Of a stretch of 64,000 nt of DNA, positions 9,808-18,004 are shown piece after piece. The stretch's first letter is position 1; each line of letters starts with the position of its first letter. The notes under the pieces are model-generated. The model had not been told where the DNA came from and did not search any database. It saw only the letters and a program-made list of their open reading frames with translations. Origin of the DNA: Stenotrophomonas sp. ESTM1D_MKCIP4_1 (GTDB lineage: Bacteria; Pseudomonadota; Gammaproteobacteria; Xanthomonadales; Xanthomonadaceae); assembly GCF_003086895.1 (NCBI RefSeq), contig NZ_CP026004.1, positions 2,826,731 through 2,890,730 of the forward strand, read 5' to 3'. The translations under genes and the position numbers were made by a program.

Positions 9808-9909
9808 TTACCCAGCGAGGATGTGGGGTTCCGGTCGACGGGCACGCGACGTCATGCCAGTGGCCTGGCGGGCGGCGCTGCTGTCGTGCTGGAAGTCGGT
9901 GAGCTTCAT
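9808..9909 (-). CDS. Putative arginine-operon leader peptide (33 aa)
   Basis: A 33-codon frame starts at ATG 9909 (MKLTDFQHD...) and stops at TAA 9808, about 28 bases before the terminator described at 9753-9780. It contains Arg at positions 14, 22, 24 and 25; the run is S-R-A-R-R-P using codons CGT, GCC, CGT, CGA. Its last codons (Ala-Gly-stop) contain GCTGGGT, which can pair with the terminator 5' arm, and codons 6-8 contain TCCAGC, which can pair with GCTGGG. A ribosome stalled at the Arg cluster would leave GCTGGGT free (antitermination); one reaching the stop would cover it (termination). No protein family resembles it and it is too short to be an enzyme. The regulatory role is inference; the sequence relations are direct. 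Confidence 0.7.
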   Translation of the reverse strand: MKLTDFQHDSSAARQATGMTSRARRPEPHILAG

Positions 9910-9914
9910 GGTCG

Positions 9915-9946
9915 ATTATCTTTGCATGGGGGCGGGGCGGGCGCAA
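9915..9946 (-). promoter_or_regulatory. Candidate promoter of the arg/pro operon
   Basis: On the minus strand GATAAT (9920-9915), a five-of-six match to the -10 consensus, lies five bases before the leader ATG. TTGCGC (9946-9941) is upstream, but the 20-base spacing is long, so the -35 assignment is weak. If GATAAT is used, transcription would start at or within a few bases of the ATG, giving a leaderless leader-peptide mRNA; this would fit the lack of a good Shine-Dalgarno sequence there. Confidence 0.3.
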
Positions 9947-9965
9947 GACCCAGGCCCCCGGACGG

Positions 9966-10529
9966 TCACGGGGAGCTGGCGGTCGCCTGCTCAGGGCCCA
10001 CCCAGGGGGTGACCGAAACCCGGATCTTCAGCCGGTTGCCGGGGTCTTCCGGCAGCCGCGAGCGGTACTTGGTGCCCTTGTAGACGTAGTCCACGTCATA
10101 GGCGATGGGCCGGCGGAACTCGCGCCCGACCGGCACGATCCTGCAGTCGCGGGTCAGCATCGGGCCATTGTTGGCCGGGGCCGGGGTCGGGTTTTCGGCG
10201 ACCACCTCCTGGGCGGCCTCCTCGTCACTGCGCTTGAACATCGAGCGCACCGAGTCCCAGAACCGGCTGATCCGCCCCTTGTCTTCCGTCGGCTCCTCGC
10301 CGGTGACGTTGACCGGGGCCAGCGTACGGGTGGTCACCGGTTCGCAGTGCTCTTCGGTGCGGGTCGCGCGCAGGGTCTGGAACACCGGTTCGACGTTCAG
10401 CACCTGGGCGTAGTCGAACTTCACGTTCTCCACGATCACCACCCGGTTGCGCGGCTCGGCCTCCTGGGCCTGGGCCACGACCGGCGCCGCCGACAGGCAG
10501 GCCAGGGTCAGCAACGCGGTGGTTTTCAT
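9966..10529 (-). CDS. Secreted protein with UmoD/SlyB-like C-terminal segment
   Basis: The 187-residue product begins with a signal peptide (MKTTALLTLACLSAAPVVAQAQ), so it is exported, probably to the periplasm. The C-terminal part RPIAYDVDYVYKGTKYRSRLPEDPGNRLKIRV (split here as YDVDYVYKGTKY and RLPEDPGNRLKIRV) resembles the tail found after glycine-zipper regions in SlyB/UmoD-like envelope proteins, but no glycine zipper is present. Two cysteines (EEHCEP and TRDCRI) could form a disulfide. The middle is acidic and low-complexity. The start at 10529 was chosen for the signal peptide. It stands alone, upstream of and convergent to nothing; cysS diverges from it. Function unknown. Confidence 0.75.
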   Translation of the reverse strand: MKTTALLTLACLSAAPVVAQAQEAEPRNRVVIVENVKFDYAQVLNVEPVFQTLRATRTEEHCEPVTTRTLAPVNVTGEEPTEDKGRISRFWDSVRSMFKRSDEEAAQEVVAENPTPAPANNGPMLTRDCRIVPVGREFRRPIAYDVDYVYKGTKYRSRLPEDPGNRLKIRVSVTPWVGPEQATASSP

Positions 10530-10717
10530 TGGCGATGGAAGAAGGGGCACGGCGATAGTGTAGGCAGTGACGACCGCGAGGGGCTGAACATTACCCGTCC
10601 GCGCAGCTTCTGCACACCCCACCCACCCGGCCTGCCCTGCCCGGCAGGCGTGGCCCGGCCCCCCATTGGGGCCCGACACGTTCTAAAATCACAGGCTTGT
10701 CCCCCAGCCACACCCCC

Positions 10718-12094
10718 ATGACCCTGCGCCTGCACAACAACCTGACTCGCCAGCTCGAACCGTTCACCCCGCTCGACCCGGCCTGTCCGACCCTGTATGT
10801 GTGCGGCCCGACGGTCTACAACTACGTGCACATCGGCAATGCCCGTGGCCCGGTGGTGTTCGGGGTGCTGGCCGACCTGCTGCGGCGCCGTTTCGGTGGC
10901 CTGCGTTACGCGCGCAACATCACCGACGTGGACGACAAGATCAACACCGCCGCGCGCGAGCAGGGGGTGCCGATCAGCACCATCACCGACAAGTTTGCTG
11001 CCGCCTACCGTGAAGACATGGCCGCGCTGGGCGTGGTGCCGCCGGATATCGAGCCGGAAGTGACCGCACACATGCCGCAGATCATCACCATGATCGAGCA
11101 GCTCATCGCCAACGGCCATGCCTACGCTGCCGAAGGTCACGTGCTGTTCGCGGTGGCCAGCTTCGACGGCTACGGCAAGCTCTCGCGCCGCGACCCGGAA
11201 GAAATGCTGGCCGGTGCCCGCGTCGAAGTGGCCCCGTACAAGCGCGATGCCGGCGATTTCGTTCTGTGGAAGCCGTCCAGCGACGACCTGCCCGGCTGGG
11301 AATCGCCGTGGGGCCGCGGCCGCCCGGGCTGGCATATCGAATGCTCGGCCATGGCCGCCGCGCACCTGGGCGAGACCATCGACATCCATGCCGGTGGCGT
11401 GGACCTGCAGTTCCCGCACCACGAAAACGAGATCGCGCAGAGCGAATGCGCGCATGGCGGCCAGATCTTCGCCCGCTACTGGCTGCACAACGGCATGCTC
11501 AACTTCGGCGGCGCCAAGATGAGCAAGTCGCTGGGCAACATCGAGCGCGTGCATGACCTGGTGCGCCAGCATCCGCCCGAGGCCCTGCGCCTGGCGCTGC
11601 TGTCGGCCCACTACCGGCAGCCGCTGGACTGGTCCGACGCGCTGATCGAACAGTCCGCGCGCACCCTGGACCGCCTGTACGGCACCCTGCGCGACCTGGT
11701 GGATGTGGATGCGGCCGCTGTCATTCCGGTGTCGGTGGAAGCGACCCTGGACGACGATCTGAACACCCCGCAGGCGCTGGCCGAAGTGGCCCGCATCGCC
11801 GGTGAAGCACGCCGCGCCACCGACCCGGCCGAGCGCACCCGCCTGAAGGGCGAGCTGCTGGGCGCCGGCCTGGCGCTGGGCCTGCTGCAGGCCGATCCGG
11901 CGCAGTGGTTCGGCACCGCGGCCAGCGAAGGCGACGACGACGCACGCATCCAGGCGCTGATCGACGAACGTGCGGCTGCCAAGCAGGCCCGCGATTTCGC
12001 CCGCTCCGACGCCATCCGCGACCAGCTCGCCGCCGAGGGCATCGTGCTGGAAGACACCCCGCAGGGCGTGCGCTGGGTGCGCAAGCGCGCCTGA
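10718..12094 (+). CDS. cysS: Cysteinyl-tRNA synthetase
   Basis: CysS charges tRNA-Cys with cysteine. The 458-residue protein has the class I HIGH equivalent HIGN (residues 38-41) after the zinc ligand Cys29 in YVCGPTVYN, further zinc-site residues in [10 protein letters not shown] and [10 protein letters not shown], and KMSKS in AKMSKSLGN. The start ATG at 10718 matches the family; an upstream TTG in frame has no support. It begins a short plus-strand group with sufE and an MFS gene, so two sulfur-related functions are adjacent. Confidence 0.97.
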   Translation: MTLRLHNNLTRQLEPFTPLDPACPTLYVCGPTVYNYVHIGNARGPVVFGVLADLLRRRFGGLRYARNITDVDDKINTAAREQGVPISTITDKFAAAYREDMAALGVVPPDIEPEVTAHMPQIITMIEQLIANGHAYAAEGHVLFAVASFDGYGKLSRRDPEEMLAGARVEVAPYKRDAGDFVLWKPSSDDLPGWESPWGRGRPGWHIECSAMAAAHLGETIDIHAGGVDLQFPHHENEIAQSECAHGGQIFARYWLHNGMLNFGGAKMSKSLGNIERVHDLVRQHPPEALRLALLSAHYRQPLDWSDALIEQSARTLDRLYGTLRDLVDVDAAAVIPVSVEATLDDDLNTPQALAEVARIAGEARRATDPAERTRLKGELLGAGLALGLLQADPAQWFGTAASEGDDDARIQALIDERAAAKQARDFARSDAIRDQLAAEGIVLEDTPQGVRWVRKRA

Positions 12095-12149
12095 CCCGCC
12101 CTGCCCCGTGGCCGGCGCGTCCGGCCACGCCCCCACTGTAGAGACCGTT

Positions 12150-12602
12150 GTGACCGACTCCCCGTTCCCGCTTGAACCCACCGCCGCCGAAGCCCAGGCC
12201 GCCATCGCCGAGGAATTTGCCTTCTTCGGCGACTGGTCCGAGCGTTACCAGTACCTGATCGACCTGGGCCGCAAGCTGCCGACCTTCCCCGATGAGTGGA
12301 AGACCGAAGAACACCGCCTGCTGGGCTGCCAGTCGATGGTGTGGATCGTGCCCGAAGGCAACCGCCAGTCGCTGCGCTTCCATGCCATCAGTGATTCGGC
12401 CATCGTCTCCGGCCTGATCTTCCTGGCCCTGCGCGTGTACTCCGGGCGTTCGGCACAGGAAATCCTCGACACCGAACCGAGCTACATCCAGGACATCGGC
12501 CTGGCCCGCCACCTGTCGCCCACCCGCAGCAACGGCGTGGCCGCGATGCTGGCCTTCATCCGCGAGACCGCGCAGGCCCAGCTGCAGCGCGAACAGCCGT
12601 GA
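12150..12602 (+). CDS. sufE: SufE-family cysteine desulfuration protein
   Basis: SufE accepts persulfide sulfur from a cysteine desulfurase (SufS or CsdA) and passes it to Fe-S assembly. The 150-residue protein has the conserved acceptor Cys60 in LLGCQSMVW, preceded by FGDWSERYQYLIDLGRKLP and followed by SDSAIVSGLIFLAL. The start is GTG at 12150, which gives the standard length; no ATG fits. It could equally be the paralogue CsdE; no desulfurase gene is in the window. Its stop overlaps the next gene by four bases (GTGA). Confidence 0.88.
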   Translation: MTDSPFPLEPTAAEAQAAIAEEFAFFGDWSERYQYLIDLGRKLPTFPDEWKTEEHRLLGCQSMVWIVPEGNRQSLRFHAISDSAIVSGLIFLALRVYSGRSAQEILDTEPSYIQDIGLARHLSPTRSNGVAAMLAFIRETAQAQLQREQP

Positions 12603-13846
12603 CCGCCGCCGCCACCGGAGAAGAAGGCGCGCTGGCCCTGCTGGGCCGGCCGGGCTTTGCCAAGCTGCTGGCGTACCGCATCTTCGCGATGCTGTCCTAC
12701 CAAGTGGTGGCCGTTACGGTCGGCTGGCACATCTACGAAGTCACCCGCAATCCGTTCTCGCTGGGCCTGGTCGGCCTGGCCGAGGTGGTGCCGTTCTTCT
12801 GCGTCGCACCGTTTGCCGGCTATCTGGTGGACCACCTGCCGCGGCGCCGGCTGGGCATGGTTGCCTGCGCCGGCCTGGTTGCCACCGCCGTGGTGCTGAC
12901 CGGCGTGGCCACCGGCTGGCTGCCGTTCCAGGGGGTGTGGCCGATCTATGCCGCCATCGCGCTGACCGGCATGGTCCGCGCCTTCCTGTCGCCTATCTAC
13001 AACGCCCTGTTCGCCCGCGTGCTGGAACGCAGCCAGTTCGCCCGCGGTGCGGGTCTGGGCAGCGTGGTGTTCCAGTCGGGCATGGTGGTGGGCCCGGCGC
13101 TGGGCGGCATCCTGGTCGGCTGGGGCGGCAAGGGCCTGTCCTATGGCGTGGCGACCGCCTTCGCACTGGTGGCGATGGGCTGCCTGGCTTCGTTGAAGGT
13201 GAGCGAGCCGGTGCATGAAGGCCCGGCCGCGCCGATCTTCAAGAGCATCGCCGAGGGCGCCCGCTTCGTGGTGGGCAACCGCATCATGGTCGGCGCGATG
13301 GCGCTGGACATGTTCTCGGTGCTGCTGGGCGGCGTGGTGGCGATGCTGCCGGCCTTCCTGCAGGAGATCCTGCATTACGGCCCCGAGGGCCTGGGCATCC
13401 TGCGCGCGGCACCGGCGCTGGGTTCGATCGGCGTGGGCCTGTGGCTGGCCCGCCACCCGCTGCAGAAGAACGCCGGCCGTGTGCTGCTGTTCGCCGTGGC
13501 CGGGTTCGGCCTGTGCGTGGTCAGCTTCGGCCTGTCCCAGCACTTCTGGCTGTCGGCGCTGATCCTGCTGTTCTACGGCGCCTTCGACGGCGTCTCGGTA
13601 GTGGTGCGCTCGACCATCCTGCAGTTGGCCACGCCGGAGGAGATGCGCGGGCGGGTGTCGTCCATCAACGGCATCTTCATCAGCTCGTCCAACGAACTGG
13701 GCGCGTTCTACGCCGGCACGATGGCCAAGCTGCTGGGCCTGGTGCCAGCGGTGGTGCTCGGCGGCTGCGCGGTGCTGGGCGTGGCCGGCATTACCGCCTG
13801 GAAGAACCCGACGCTGCGGAAGTTGAATCTGCGCGACCTGCAATAA
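12599..13846 (+). CDS. MFS transporter
   Basis: The 415-residue protein is strongly hydrophobic with about 10-12 membrane segments and the family loop DHLPRRRLGM between segments 2 and 3. It resembles the group of MFS exporters related to enterobactin exporter EntS. The substrate cannot be deduced. It starts with GTG overlapping the sufE stop by four bases, so it is co-translated with sufE; a link with cysteine or sulfur metabolism is only suggested by position. A terminator follows at 13918. Confidence 0.88.
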   Translation: MTAAATGEEGALALLGRPGFAKLLAYRIFAMLSYQVVAVTVGWHIYEVTRNPFSLGLVGLAEVVPFFCVAPFAGYLVDHLPRRRLGMVACAGLVATAVVLTGVATGWLPFQGVWPIYAAIALTGMVRAFLSPIYNALFARVLERSQFARGAGLGSVVFQSGMVVGPALGGILVGWGGKGLSYGVATAFALVAMGCLASLKVSEPVHEGPAAPIFKSIAEGARFVVGNRIMVGAMALDMFSVLLGGVVAMLPAFLQEILHYGPEGLGILRAAPALGSIGVGLWLARHPLQKNAGRVLLFAVAGFGLCVVSFGLSQHFWLSALILLFYGAFDGVSVVVRSTILQLATPEEMRGRVSSINGIFISSSNELGAFYAGTMAKLLGLVPAVVLGGCAVLGVAGITAWKNPTLRKLNLRDLQ

Positions 13847-13864
13847 GGTCCGCGGCGGCGCCCG

Positions 13865-13887
13865 GTAGATCCACGCCATGCGTGGAT
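13865..13887. repeat. SMAG (REP) palindrome
   Basis: GTAG followed by an ATCCACGC/GCGTGGAT stem, the commonest subtype in this window. It lies just after the MFS gene and before the terminator at 13918. Confidence 0.88.
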
Positions 13888-13917
13888 GAACGTTTCCGGA
13901 TCCGGCAACCACCCAAC

Positions 13918-13945
13918 AAAAAACCCGGCCGAGGCCGGGTTTTTC
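13918..13945. terminator. Bidirectional terminator between MFS and dksA-like genes
   Basis: AAACCCGGCC and GGCCGGGTTT flank a two-base loop, with an A tract on the left and a T tract on the right, so it can stop transcription of the MFS gene (plus) and of the DksA-like gene (minus), which converge here. Confidence 0.87.
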
Positions 13946-13969
13946 GCATGTCCAGACAATGCTCTGCAG

Positions 13970-13992
13970 GTAGAGTCGAGCGTTGCTCGACT
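13970..13992. repeat. SMAG (REP) palindrome
   Basis: GTAG followed by an AGTCGAGC/GCTCGACT stem, a different stem subtype from the copy at 13865, immediately 3' of the DksA-like gene. Confidence 0.85.
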
Positions 13993-14004
13993 GCTTTTCT
14001 GCAA

Positions 14005-15246
14005 TCAGTCGCCCTGCTGCTTCTGCAGGTGCTCCCAACGCTCCTGGGCGTCGATGGTGCGCTCGGCGGTCAGGCGCGCTTCCAGGCGCTCCAGGCCGAT
14101 TTCTTCACCAGTGTCCACGCAGTACCCGTAGTCGCCGGCTTCCAGGCGCTTGAGGGTGCTGTCGATCTTGCCGATCAGCTTGCGGTAGCGGTCACGGGTG
14201 CGCAGTTCCAGCGAGTTCTCGGTCTCGCGGGTCGCACGCTCGGCTTCGTCGCCGATGTCACGCACTTCCTCGCGCAGGTTCTCGATGGTCTGCTTCGATT
14301 CTTCCACCAGGTCACCACGCCAGTTCTGCAGGCGCTGACGGAAGTATTCCTGCTGCAGCGGGCTCATGTATTCCTCTTCCGAGGACGGCTTGTAGCCAGC
14401 CGGCAGGATCGGGCGGCCAGTGGCCTCGTCGGTCTTGTATTCGATGACCTTGTACTTGCTGCGCGGGGCCGGCGCCGCCGAACGGGCGGTTACAGCCACG
14501 GCGACCTTACCCACAGGGCGCGACACGGTCTTCGGAGCGGGATCTGTTTTCACAGCAGATTTCACGGCGGTCTTGGCAGGCGATTTCGAAACGGGCACGG
14601 GATTCTTGGATTGCGGGGCCTTCGATGCAACCGGGGCGGCGGCCGCAGCCGGCTTGGGGGCCGGAGGGGCAGCAACCACGGGGGCGGTCTTGGCCGGGAC
14701 AGGCTTGGCCGGAGCCGGCTTGGCGGCAGGCTTCGGTGCGGACTTCACTACGGGGGCCGGGGCCGGCTTCGCAGCCGGCTTGGCAACATTCTTTGCGGCC
14801 TTCTTTACAACGGCAGGTGCGGGCGCCGGTTTAGCGGCAGCCGCCTTTTTCGCGGCGGGCTTGGCAGCCCCCTTGCTGGCCACCGGCTTCGGTGCCGGCT
14901 TGGGCGCGGCCTTCCTGGCGACCGGCTTGGGCGCCGGCTTGGCGGCGGCCTTCTTCACCGGAGCAGCCTTGGCAGCGGTCTTCTTCGCCACCGGGGCCTT
15001 CTTCGCCGCGGCTGCAGGCTTGGCCTTCACCGGCGCTGCCTTCTTGGCCACGGCCGGTTTGGCGGCCTTGGCCGGGGTCTTCTTTGCGGTGGCCTTCCTG
15101 GCCGCCGGTTGCGATGACGCCGCCTTCGCTGCCGGCTTGCTGGCCGACTTCGGGGCAACGGGCTTGGCCGCCAACTTCTTCACAACAGGCTTGGCGGTTT
15201 TCTTGGCGGCCTTGACGGCCTTCTTTGCAGTTTTTTTAGCAGCCAC
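14005..15246 (-). CDS. Histone H1-like (KAP-rich) domain fused to a DksA-type protein
   Basis: The first ~265 of 413 residues are a lysine/alanine/proline tract with repeated AAKK, KPA and AKPAP units, like AlgP or histone H1 tails, and should bind DNA or other polyanions. The last ~145 residues are DksA-like: coiled coil with a tip DIGDEAERATRE in which the Asp and Ala used at RNA polymerase are kept, then ENSLELRTRDRYRKLIGKI. The zinc finger is degenerate: CVDTGEEIG keeps one Cys, and the usual Cys pair near TIDAQERW is replaced, leaving one of four. Known zinc-free DksA paralogues exist, so it may still act on RNA polymerase. It stands alone with a good promoter at 15291-15319. The extreme N-terminal composition is prone to length variation between strains. 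Confidence 0.88.
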   Translation of the reverse strand: MAAKKTAKKAVKAAKKTAKPVVKKLAAKPVAPKSASKPAAKAASSQPAARKATAKKTPAKAAKPAVAKKAAPVKAKPAAAAKKAPVAKKTAAKAAPVKKAAAKPAPKPVARKAAPKPAPKPVASKGAAKPAAKKAAAAKPAPAPAVVKKAAKNVAKPAAKPAPAPVVKSAPKPAAKPAPAKPVPAKTAPVVAAPPAPKPAAAAAPVASKAPQSKNPVPVSKSPAKTAVKSAVKTDPAPKTVSRPVGKVAVAVTARSAAPAPRSKYKVIEYKTDEATGRPILPAGYKPSSEEEYMSPLQQEYFRQRLQNWRGDLVEESKQTIENLREEVRDIGDEAERATRETENSLELRTRDRYRKLIGKIDSTLKRLEAGDYGYCVDTGEEIGLERLEARLTAERTIDAQERWEHLQKQQGD

Positions 15247-15290
15247 GAAACGCTCTTCCTTGGATTCCCCGGGGCCCGGGAAAGCGGGCC

Positions 15291-15319
15291 TTTATAGCCT
15301 ACCCGACCGGCAGCAGCAA
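15291..15319 (-). promoter_or_regulatory. Sigma-70-type promoter of the DksA-like gene
   Basis: On the minus strand TTGCTG (15319-15314) and TATAAA (15296-15291) are separated by exactly 17 bases, about 45 bases before the ATG. The stretch just after the -10 is GC-rich. The rest of the 273-base gap up to yidD shows no gene. Confidence 0.65.
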
Positions 15320-15519
15320 CCTTGGGGGCCTGCTCCATTCAGTCCTGGAGCCAGCGGGCCCAACGTGGCGGTCCGAACAACCTGGCCGCCCTGCGCGGTG
15401 CGGAACCTGGCCGGCACCTGCAAGGGTGCCAGCACCGGTCGCAGGCCATCGGCGACATGCGACCAACAGCCCATCCTGCACAAATGCGGCCTTCATGCCA
15501 ACTGGCATAAGATGACTGG

Positions 15520-15774
15520 GTGATCTCGCGCCTGCTCATCGCCCTGCTGCGCTTCTACAAGCGCTTCATCAGCCCCCTGCTGGGGCCGCGCTGCCGTTTC
15601 GTGCCCAGTTGTTCTGAATACGCGATGGAGGCCATCGGCCGCCACGGCCCGCTGCGCGGCAGCTGGCTGGCCGCGCGCCGGCTGGGCCGCTGCCACCCCT
15701 TCCATCCCGGCGGCTTCGATCCAGTGCCCGAGTCTTCCCACGCCCCTTCTTGCCGTTGCACAGGAAAACACTGA
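15520..15774 (+). CDS. yidD: Membrane protein insertion efficiency factor YidD
   Basis: The 84-residue protein has the diagnostic YidD sequence: [42 protein letters not shown], with conserved Cys residues and a short amphipathic N-terminus for membrane association. It helps YidC insert inner membrane proteins. The start is GTG at 15520. YidD usually sits in the rpmH-rnpA-yidD-yidC cluster; here it is instead directly upstream of pyrC, one base before its ATG. The sequence before it contains TGCCA-AC-TGGCA, but I cannot assign an operator. Confidence 0.93.
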   Translation: MISRLLIALLRFYKRFISPLLGPRCRFVPSCSEYAMEAIGRHGPLRGSWLAARRLGRCHPFHPGGFDPVPESSHAPSCRCTGKH

Positions 15775-15775
15775 C

Positions 15776-17122
15776 ATGTCCTCCACCCTCATCACCAATG
15801 CCCGCATGGTCAACGAAGGCCGCACCTTCGACGGCGACCTGCGCATCGAGAACGGCCGCATCGCGCAGATCGGCAGCGGGCTGGCCCCGCGCGACGGCGA
15901 ACAGGTGGTGGACGCGGCGGGGCGCTGGCTGCTGCCCGGCATGATCGACGACCAGGTGCATTTCCGCGAACCGGGCCTGACCCACAAGGGCGACATCGCC
16001 AGCGAATCGGCGGCGGCCGTGGCCGGCGGCCTGACCAGCTTCATGGACATGCCCAACACCAACCCGCCGACCCTGGATTCGACCATCCTGGAAGCCAAGT
16101 ACGAACTGGCCAAGGGGCGCGCGTGGGCCAACTACGGTTTCTACCACGGTGCCAGCAACGACAACCTGGAAGCGATCCGCGTACTGGACCCGAAGAAGGC
16201 GCCGGGGGTGAAGGTGTTCATGGGCGCCTCCACCGGCAACATGCTGGTGGACAACCCGGAAACGCTGGACGCGATCTTCCGCGAATGCCCGACCCCGATC
16301 ATCACGCACTGCGAAGACACGCCGATGATCGATGCGAACCTGAAGGCGTTCCAGGAAAAGTACGGCGATGCCCTGACCCCGGACATGCACCCGGACATCC
16401 GTTCGCGCGAGGCCTGCATCAAGTCCACCCGCCTGGCCATGTCGCTGGCGCGCAAGCACGGCACCCGCCTGCACGTGCTGCACATCTCCACCGCCGACGA
16501 ACTGGCGCTGTTCGAGAAGGGCCCGCTGATCCGCGCCGACGGCAGCCGCAAGCAGATCACTGCCGAAACCTGCGTGCACTTCCTGCACTTCGCGCGCCCG
16601 GATTACGCAACCAAGGGCAACCTGATCAAGTGCAACCCGGCCATCAAGGAAGTCTCCGACCGAGAGGCGATCACCGCCGCCCTGGCCGATGACGTGCTGG
16701 ATGTGCTGGCCACCGACCATGCCCCGCACACCTGGGAAGAAAAGCAGAAGCCTTACGCCCAGGCGCCGTCCGGCCTGCCGCTGGTGCAGTACGCGCTGGT
16801 GGCCGCGCTGGAACGCGTGCACGAAGGCAAGCTCACGCGCGAGCAGGTGGTGCAGAAGTTCGCCCACGCCCCGGCGCAGCTGTTCGACGTGGAAGAACGC
16901 GGCTTCCTGCGCGAAGGCTACTTCGCCGACCTGGTGCTGGTGGAAGACGTGCCGTTCACCGTCAAGCGCGAAGACGTGCTGTCCAAGTGTGGCTGGTCGC
17001 CGTTTGAAGGCACCACTTTCCGTTCGCGCGTCGCCTCGACCTGGGTGAACGGCCAGCTGGTGTGGGATGGCAGTAACCTGGTGGGCGAACCGGCCGGCCA
17101 GCGCATGACCTACGACCGCTGA
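15776..17122 (+). CDS. pyrC: Dihydroorotase (or closely related cyclic amidohydrolase)
   Basis: The 448-residue protein belongs to the dihydroorotase/allantoinase superfamily, which interconverts carbamoyl-aspartate and dihydroorotate in pyrimidine synthesis. Visible motifs are MIDDQVHFREPGLTHKGD, MDMPNTNPPT, ITHCEDT, LHVLHIST and ATDHAPHTWEEK. The first metal motif reads DQVHF, not the usual H-x-H; the same variant occurs in a known dihydroorotase subgroup, so it is probably active with a changed metal site. It follows yidD by one base and overlaps the M23 peptidase gene by one base. Confidence 0.9.
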   Translation: MSSTLITNARMVNEGRTFDGDLRIENGRIAQIGSGLAPRDGEQVVDAAGRWLLPGMIDDQVHFREPGLTHKGDIASESAAAVAGGLTSFMDMPNTNPPTLDSTILEAKYELAKGRAWANYGFYHGASNDNLEAIRVLDPKKAPGVKVFMGASTGNMLVDNPETLDAIFRECPTPIITHCEDTPMIDANLKAFQEKYGDALTPDMHPDIRSREACIKSTRLAMSLARKHGTRLHVLHISTADELALFEKGPLIRADGSRKQITAETCVHFLHFARPDYATKGNLIKCNPAIKEVSDREAITAALADDVLDVLATDHAPHTWEEKQKPYAQAPSGLPLVQYALVAALERVHEGKLTREQVVQKFAHAPAQLFDVEERGFLREGYFADLVLVEDVPFTVKREDVLSKCGWSPFEGTTFRSRVASTWVNGQLVWDGSNLVGEPAGQRMTYDR

Positions 17123-17970
17123 TGCGTCCGGCACTTCTGTCCGGGGCGCTGCTGCTGGCCGCGCCCCTGTTCCCGGCTCCGCCGGCACAGGCGCAGGATG
17201 GCATCGGCAGCCTGATCGACAGCCGCGTGGTGTTTCCGGCCAGCGCCTCGCAGGGCGCCATGGTGATTGGCAAGGTGCCGGCCGGCAGCCGCGTGCGCTA
17301 TGCCGGTCGCGACCTGCGCGTGAGCAACTATGGCAGCGTGGTGTTCGGCATCGGCCGCGACGAGAAGGGCCCGCTGCAGGTGCAGGTGCAGCGCCCCGAT
17401 GGCAGCAGCGAAACGGCGACCATCAGTGTGACCCCGCGCGACTGGCCGACCGAGCGGGTCAACGGCGTGCCACCGAAGACGGTCAACCCGCCACCATCCA
17501 TCGCCGAACGGATCAAGCGCGAACAGGCGCAGGTGACCGCCGCACGCGCCCGCGATGACGACCGCACCGATTTCACCCAGACCTTCATCTGGCCGGTGCA
17601 GGGCCGCATCAGCGGCCGCTTTGGCAACGCGCGCGTGTACAACGGCCAGCCCGGCGCTGGCCATTCGGGCATGGACATCGCGGTGCCCACGGGCACGCCG
17701 GTGAAGGCACCGGCAGCCGGCGTGGTGACCTTCGCCGGGCCCGATCTGTACCTGACCGGCGGCACCCTGCTGATCGACCATGGCTATGGCGTCAGCTCGA
17801 ACTTCCTGCACCTGTCGCGCATCGACGTGAAGGTCGGCGACCGGGTCAACCAGGGCCAGGTGATTGCCGCCGTCGGCGCCACGGGTCGTGCTACCGGCCC
17901 GCACCTGCATTGGGGCATGAACTGGTTCGACACCCGCATCGACCCGCTGCTGGTGCTGGAACGCAAATAG
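17122..17970 (+). CDS. Secreted M23-family metallopeptidase
   Basis: The 282-residue protein has a signal peptide (LLSGALLLAAPLFPAPPAQAQ) and a C-terminal LytM/M23 domain. The zinc ligands are visible: HSGMDIAVP (His and Asp), and GPHLHWGMNWF (HxH). The other catalytic His is probably in SSNFLHLSRID. It should act on peptidoglycan cross-links in the periplasm. The N-terminal half is a beta-rich region (VVFPASASQGAMVIGKVPAGS), as in other M23 proteins of this group. Its ATG overlaps the pyrC stop by one base. Confidence 0.92.
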   Translation: MRPALLSGALLLAAPLFPAPPAQAQDGIGSLIDSRVVFPASASQGAMVIGKVPAGSRVRYAGRDLRVSNYGSVVFGIGRDEKGPLQVQVQRPDGSSETATISVTPRDWPTERVNGVPPKTVNPPPSIAERIKREQAQVTAARARDDDRTDFTQTFIWPVQGRISGRFGNARVYNGQPGAGHSGMDIAVPTGTPVKAPAAGVVTFAGPDLYLTGGTLLIDHGYGVSSNFLHLSRIDVKVGDRVNQGQVIAAVGATGRATGPHLHWGMNWFDTRIDPLLVLERK

Positions 17971-18004
17971 CGCGTGCCACGCGCTTGGGTGGGGTCATAT
18001 TCCG

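Noticed and set aside
9644..9946. 100-codon frame overlapping the attenuator on the minus strand
   Set aside because: It is out of frame with the leader peptide, runs through the terminator and has no family match.
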